Shown piece by piece: positions 61,267 to 64,000 of a DNA stretch of 64,000 nt. The notes under the pieces were generated by a model, which was given only the letters and a program-made list of their open reading frames with translations, ran no database searches and was not told where the DNA came from. Location of the stretch: the NCBI GenBank assembly GCA_002104945.1, contig MCFH01000002.1, positions 1,765,001 through 1,829,000 on the forward strand, in the 5' to 3' direction. Source of the DNA: Piromyces finnis. Taxonomy: Eukaryota > Neocallimastigomycota > Neocallimastigomycetes > Neocallimastigales > Neocallimastigaceae. The position numbers were made by a program, and so were the translations under genes. Numbering within the stretch: position 1 is the stretch's first letter; every line of letters starts with the position of its first letter.

Positions 61267-64000
61267 TTATTGTTGGAACAAGTCAACTAAATTAGTATTC
61301 TTTGTAGTATTGTTAAGTTTTTCATTTTTAATTGAATTAGGGTTTTCATTTTCATTTAAATTATCTTTATTGGTTTTCGACTGTGTTTTTGGAACTACAA
61401 CATTATACGACTTTGAATTTTCAATTTTTCTCGAAAATTCTAATAGAGTCATTTCTTTGTAATGAGGCAAAATTGTAAAGTATTCAAACATTTCAATTTC
61501 ATGTTTAGATGTATTATCATTATTTGATATTTCTATAATAGAAGTATCTGGTTGGAAATTATATAAATTCTTTTGAATCAAATTATAAGATTTAATTTTG
61601 GAATAAATAATTCTTAATTTTTGGAAATTTATTAATTCATTTTTTAATATTTTTTGATTTCCATCGTTCTTTTAAATATTTCATTTATTATTTATTGTTA
61701 GTATAAATAATATAATTCTAAATAATATTTTGATATATATTATATTACCATAAATGTTAAATCCTTTAATAATAATCCTAATATATTTATATTTATATAT
61801 ATTTATATTAGTATATTTTAATAAATTGAAAAATTAAATTGAAATTTTAAAATTACCAAAGAATGGAATGAATGGTGGTTTTGCATTGTATTCCAACTAA
61901 AAAAAAAAAAGAAGAAAAGAAGTAAATATTAAAATAAATTAAATATTAATATGACAGTGAATAAATATTAAATGTTTGATTACCTCTCTATAATTCTTAA
62001 AATTGCATTTATAACTCATTATTTCTTCTATTTCAGTATATGTATTCATTGTTTTTGTAGATAAATTCTATATAATGATATATAACATTTATATTTATGT
62101 TTGTGTGTCTATATTATTAATTTTGAAAATATAATATATGTTATACCATCCATGTTCCTTTCAATCTTGAAACAGCAGCCATATTTAGTCCAGACAATAT
62201 AGCCATTGTTGCATTAAAATTTTGAATTTCTAAACAATACTTTTTTTTTTTTTAAATATTTTATTATTAAGAAATATTTAAAAGCGATTAATATAATGTT
62301 TGTAGTAAATTTTATATTTTACCTTTGCTATTTTTATCATTTTTTCCAATACATTTGATCTGGTTTTTAATGCTTCAGTCGTACATATCATTGTAGATAC
62401 CCAAAATGAAATCTTTTTTAAAAAAAAAATTGTTAATTTCTATTTTTTAATTTATATTTATATTTACGATTATACCTGATTAAATCTTTCAATAAATTTT
62501 TGTATATTTTTTGTATTTTTCTCTTTTACATCTTTACCATCCCATAAAAAGTGTGCATATTCTGGAGATTCAATAGATCTCCATATTTTTGAATCAGCTT
62601 TAATATTATTTATTTTAAATTTTTGTTGTAGAAATCAATTAGTATGGTTATTTTTTAAAAATAAATAAATATATTATATTTTACCTAATGTAATTTGCTG
62701 AGCTACTTTTTTTGATGAAATATTTAATATATCTATTAAATCAATTTCGCTTGATATATTATCATTATTTAATTTATTAGCTTTAGCTTCATCATCACTT
62801 TCTTCCTCCGATTGCTTTAACCCATATTTAATCAAAGAATTTATTTGATCAATATATGATTGACATTGTGCTTTATCAGAATTTTTCATTGAATCAATTA
62901 ATAAATTTAAATTTTTTAATGCTTCACTTGACATCAAAAAATCATTAAAATATTCAGCAACCCATTTCTTAATAACACTTGCGATTCTATTATTATATTA
63001 ATATTTTAGAAATGGTTAATATATTATATTTATTATTATATTAATAATATATTAGCATTTATTATATCTATTATTTAAAAAATAATTTACTTCTGTATTT
63101 GAAGACTACTGTTGTTATCAATATCATTTGCTTTTTCGACTAATTTATTAAATGTATATATATAAATATAAATAAAAAAATAAAATTCATTAAAGATAAT
63201 TATTAAATCTATATTTTTATTAATAATTAAGTAATATGTATACGTATATATATATATAAAAAGGATATTCATCAGTCAAAAGCATTACAAAATCATTTGA
63301 TTTAAGAAAATGTCTATATGTTAACAGAAAAATATCAATAAACATTATATCAGTAGTATTATTTAATATCATCTCATCTATTAATGCATGAACAGTTCCA
63401 GCAGTAACTTCATAATGATTATCCTTCAATGTTCTTATTAAATACTCTTTTCCATTTTCATATTCCTTTTCTATTTGTGGCAATTCTTAAATTTTAAATA
63501 TATATTTTTATTAATTAACCATCAATATCAAATATCAAATGTTCAATATATATATATATTGTCATAACATTATAATTACTATTTTCATTATTGTCTGGAG
63601 AAGAATCAAATATATCACTAATTGATGCTTTTGGCTTCTGATTTTTACCTACAAATTTTCTATTTATATAAATATACATTAATCAATAAAAATATATATT
63701 AAGACAATTAATGTTATATTTTTACATTAAATTATATACCTAAATGTTGAATATATATCACCATGGGATGATTTTACTTTATTGCTATTTTTATCTGAAG
63801 AAGGTGATGTAGACGATAATGCATTTGAACTTGATTGAGAAACAAATGGAGATACACCATGTATAGTTCGATAATTCATAATCTGTTTACTTTTATATTT
63901 ATGCAGTTGTTGATGCTGGTTATTTATTAATATAACCTGTTGACCATTATTTTGAGAAATAATTTTTTCATTTCTATCATTAAGACAATCAGACGATTTT
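61267..64000 (-). CDS. RasGEF-domain protein, 3' part (5' end beyond window)
   Basis: The gene enters from the right edge. An Asn/Ser-rich region (63.99-63.6 kb) is followed by the RasGEF N-terminal (REM) domain (VTAGTVHALIDEMILN, MFIDIFLLTYRHFL; about 63.4-63.25 kb). After a linker the catalytic Cdc25-like domain begins (SSKKVAQQITLG near 62690). It continues through FNQISFWVSTMICTTEALK (62.48-62.36 kb), NFNATMAILSGLNMAAVSRL (62.22-62.17 kb), AKPPFIPFFG (61.86 kb) and LLLKDLTFM (about 61.76 kb). The last exon is 61668-61267, ending in a Lys/Asn-rich tail and stop. These proteins load GTP onto Ras-family GTPases. Which Ras relative is served cannot be told. All signature blocks of the catalytic domain are present. 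Confidence 0.9.

Overview
The window looks like nuclear DNA of a flagellated, extremely AT-rich fungus. An anaerobic gut fungus (Neocallimastigomycota) fits best. This is inference from: intergenic DNA that is almost only A/T with long homopolymer, ATT and ATTT tracts; genes full of short AT-rich GT-AG introns; Asn/Ser-rich proteins; LINE retrotransposons; and a CC2D2A-type ciliary transition-zone gene, which implies zoospores with flagella and argues against the equally AT-rich dictyostelids. No operons, tRNA, rRNA or CRISPR were seen.

Layout. 1-3.6 kb: AT-rich upstream DNA. 3.62-9.33 kb (+): a four-exon gene for a 1,767-residue protein built from several families of internal repeats and a long coiled coil, ending in a polybasic tract and the C-terminal tetrapeptide CTIL (CaaX box). 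I recognise no family; this is the best candidate for something undescribed. 11.4-20.0 kb: a LINE cluster with an old decayed copy, a younger 5'-truncated copy inserted into it (13-bp target duplication), and, tail-to-tail with these, an apparently full-length copy on the minus strand with one intact 1,241-codon endonuclease/reverse transcriptase frame and a strongly structured 5' end. 20.4-28.9 kb (-): CC2D2A-like gene of many exons. 31.5-35.4 kb (+): divergent Sec7/PH protein with Asp at the glutamic-finger position. 37.1-42.1 kb (+): EDC4/Ge-1-like mRNA-decapping scaffold in 12 exons. 42.9-45.3 kb: a 50-codon ORF, a secreted Cys-rich gene broken by an in-frame stop, and a short retroelement tail. 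46.1-47.8 kb (-): MYND-finger protein whose start codon appears split by an intron. 48.1-48.5 kb: very long ATT microsatellite. 50.7-53.75 kb (+): ACSF3-like malonyl-CoA synthetase in 13 exons, two of them microexons of 11 and 12 nt. 54.5-56.2 kb (+): UPF0173-type metallo-hydrolase in 7 exons. 56.5-59.2 kb (-): three retroelements nested in one another, two junctions marked by target duplications. 59.9-60.5 kb (-): ribosomal protein eS24. 61.3-64.0 kb (-): 3' part of a RasGEF gene running off the right edge.

The genes do not form a pathway. They are ordinary housekeeping and signalling genes (decapping, translation, Ras and Arf signalling, flagellum base, acyl-CoA activation) separated by AT-rich spacers and retrotransposon debris. 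Exon boundaries were worked out by eye from GT-AG sites and reading phase, and every fully listed gene model is phase-consistent; none has been checked against RNA.
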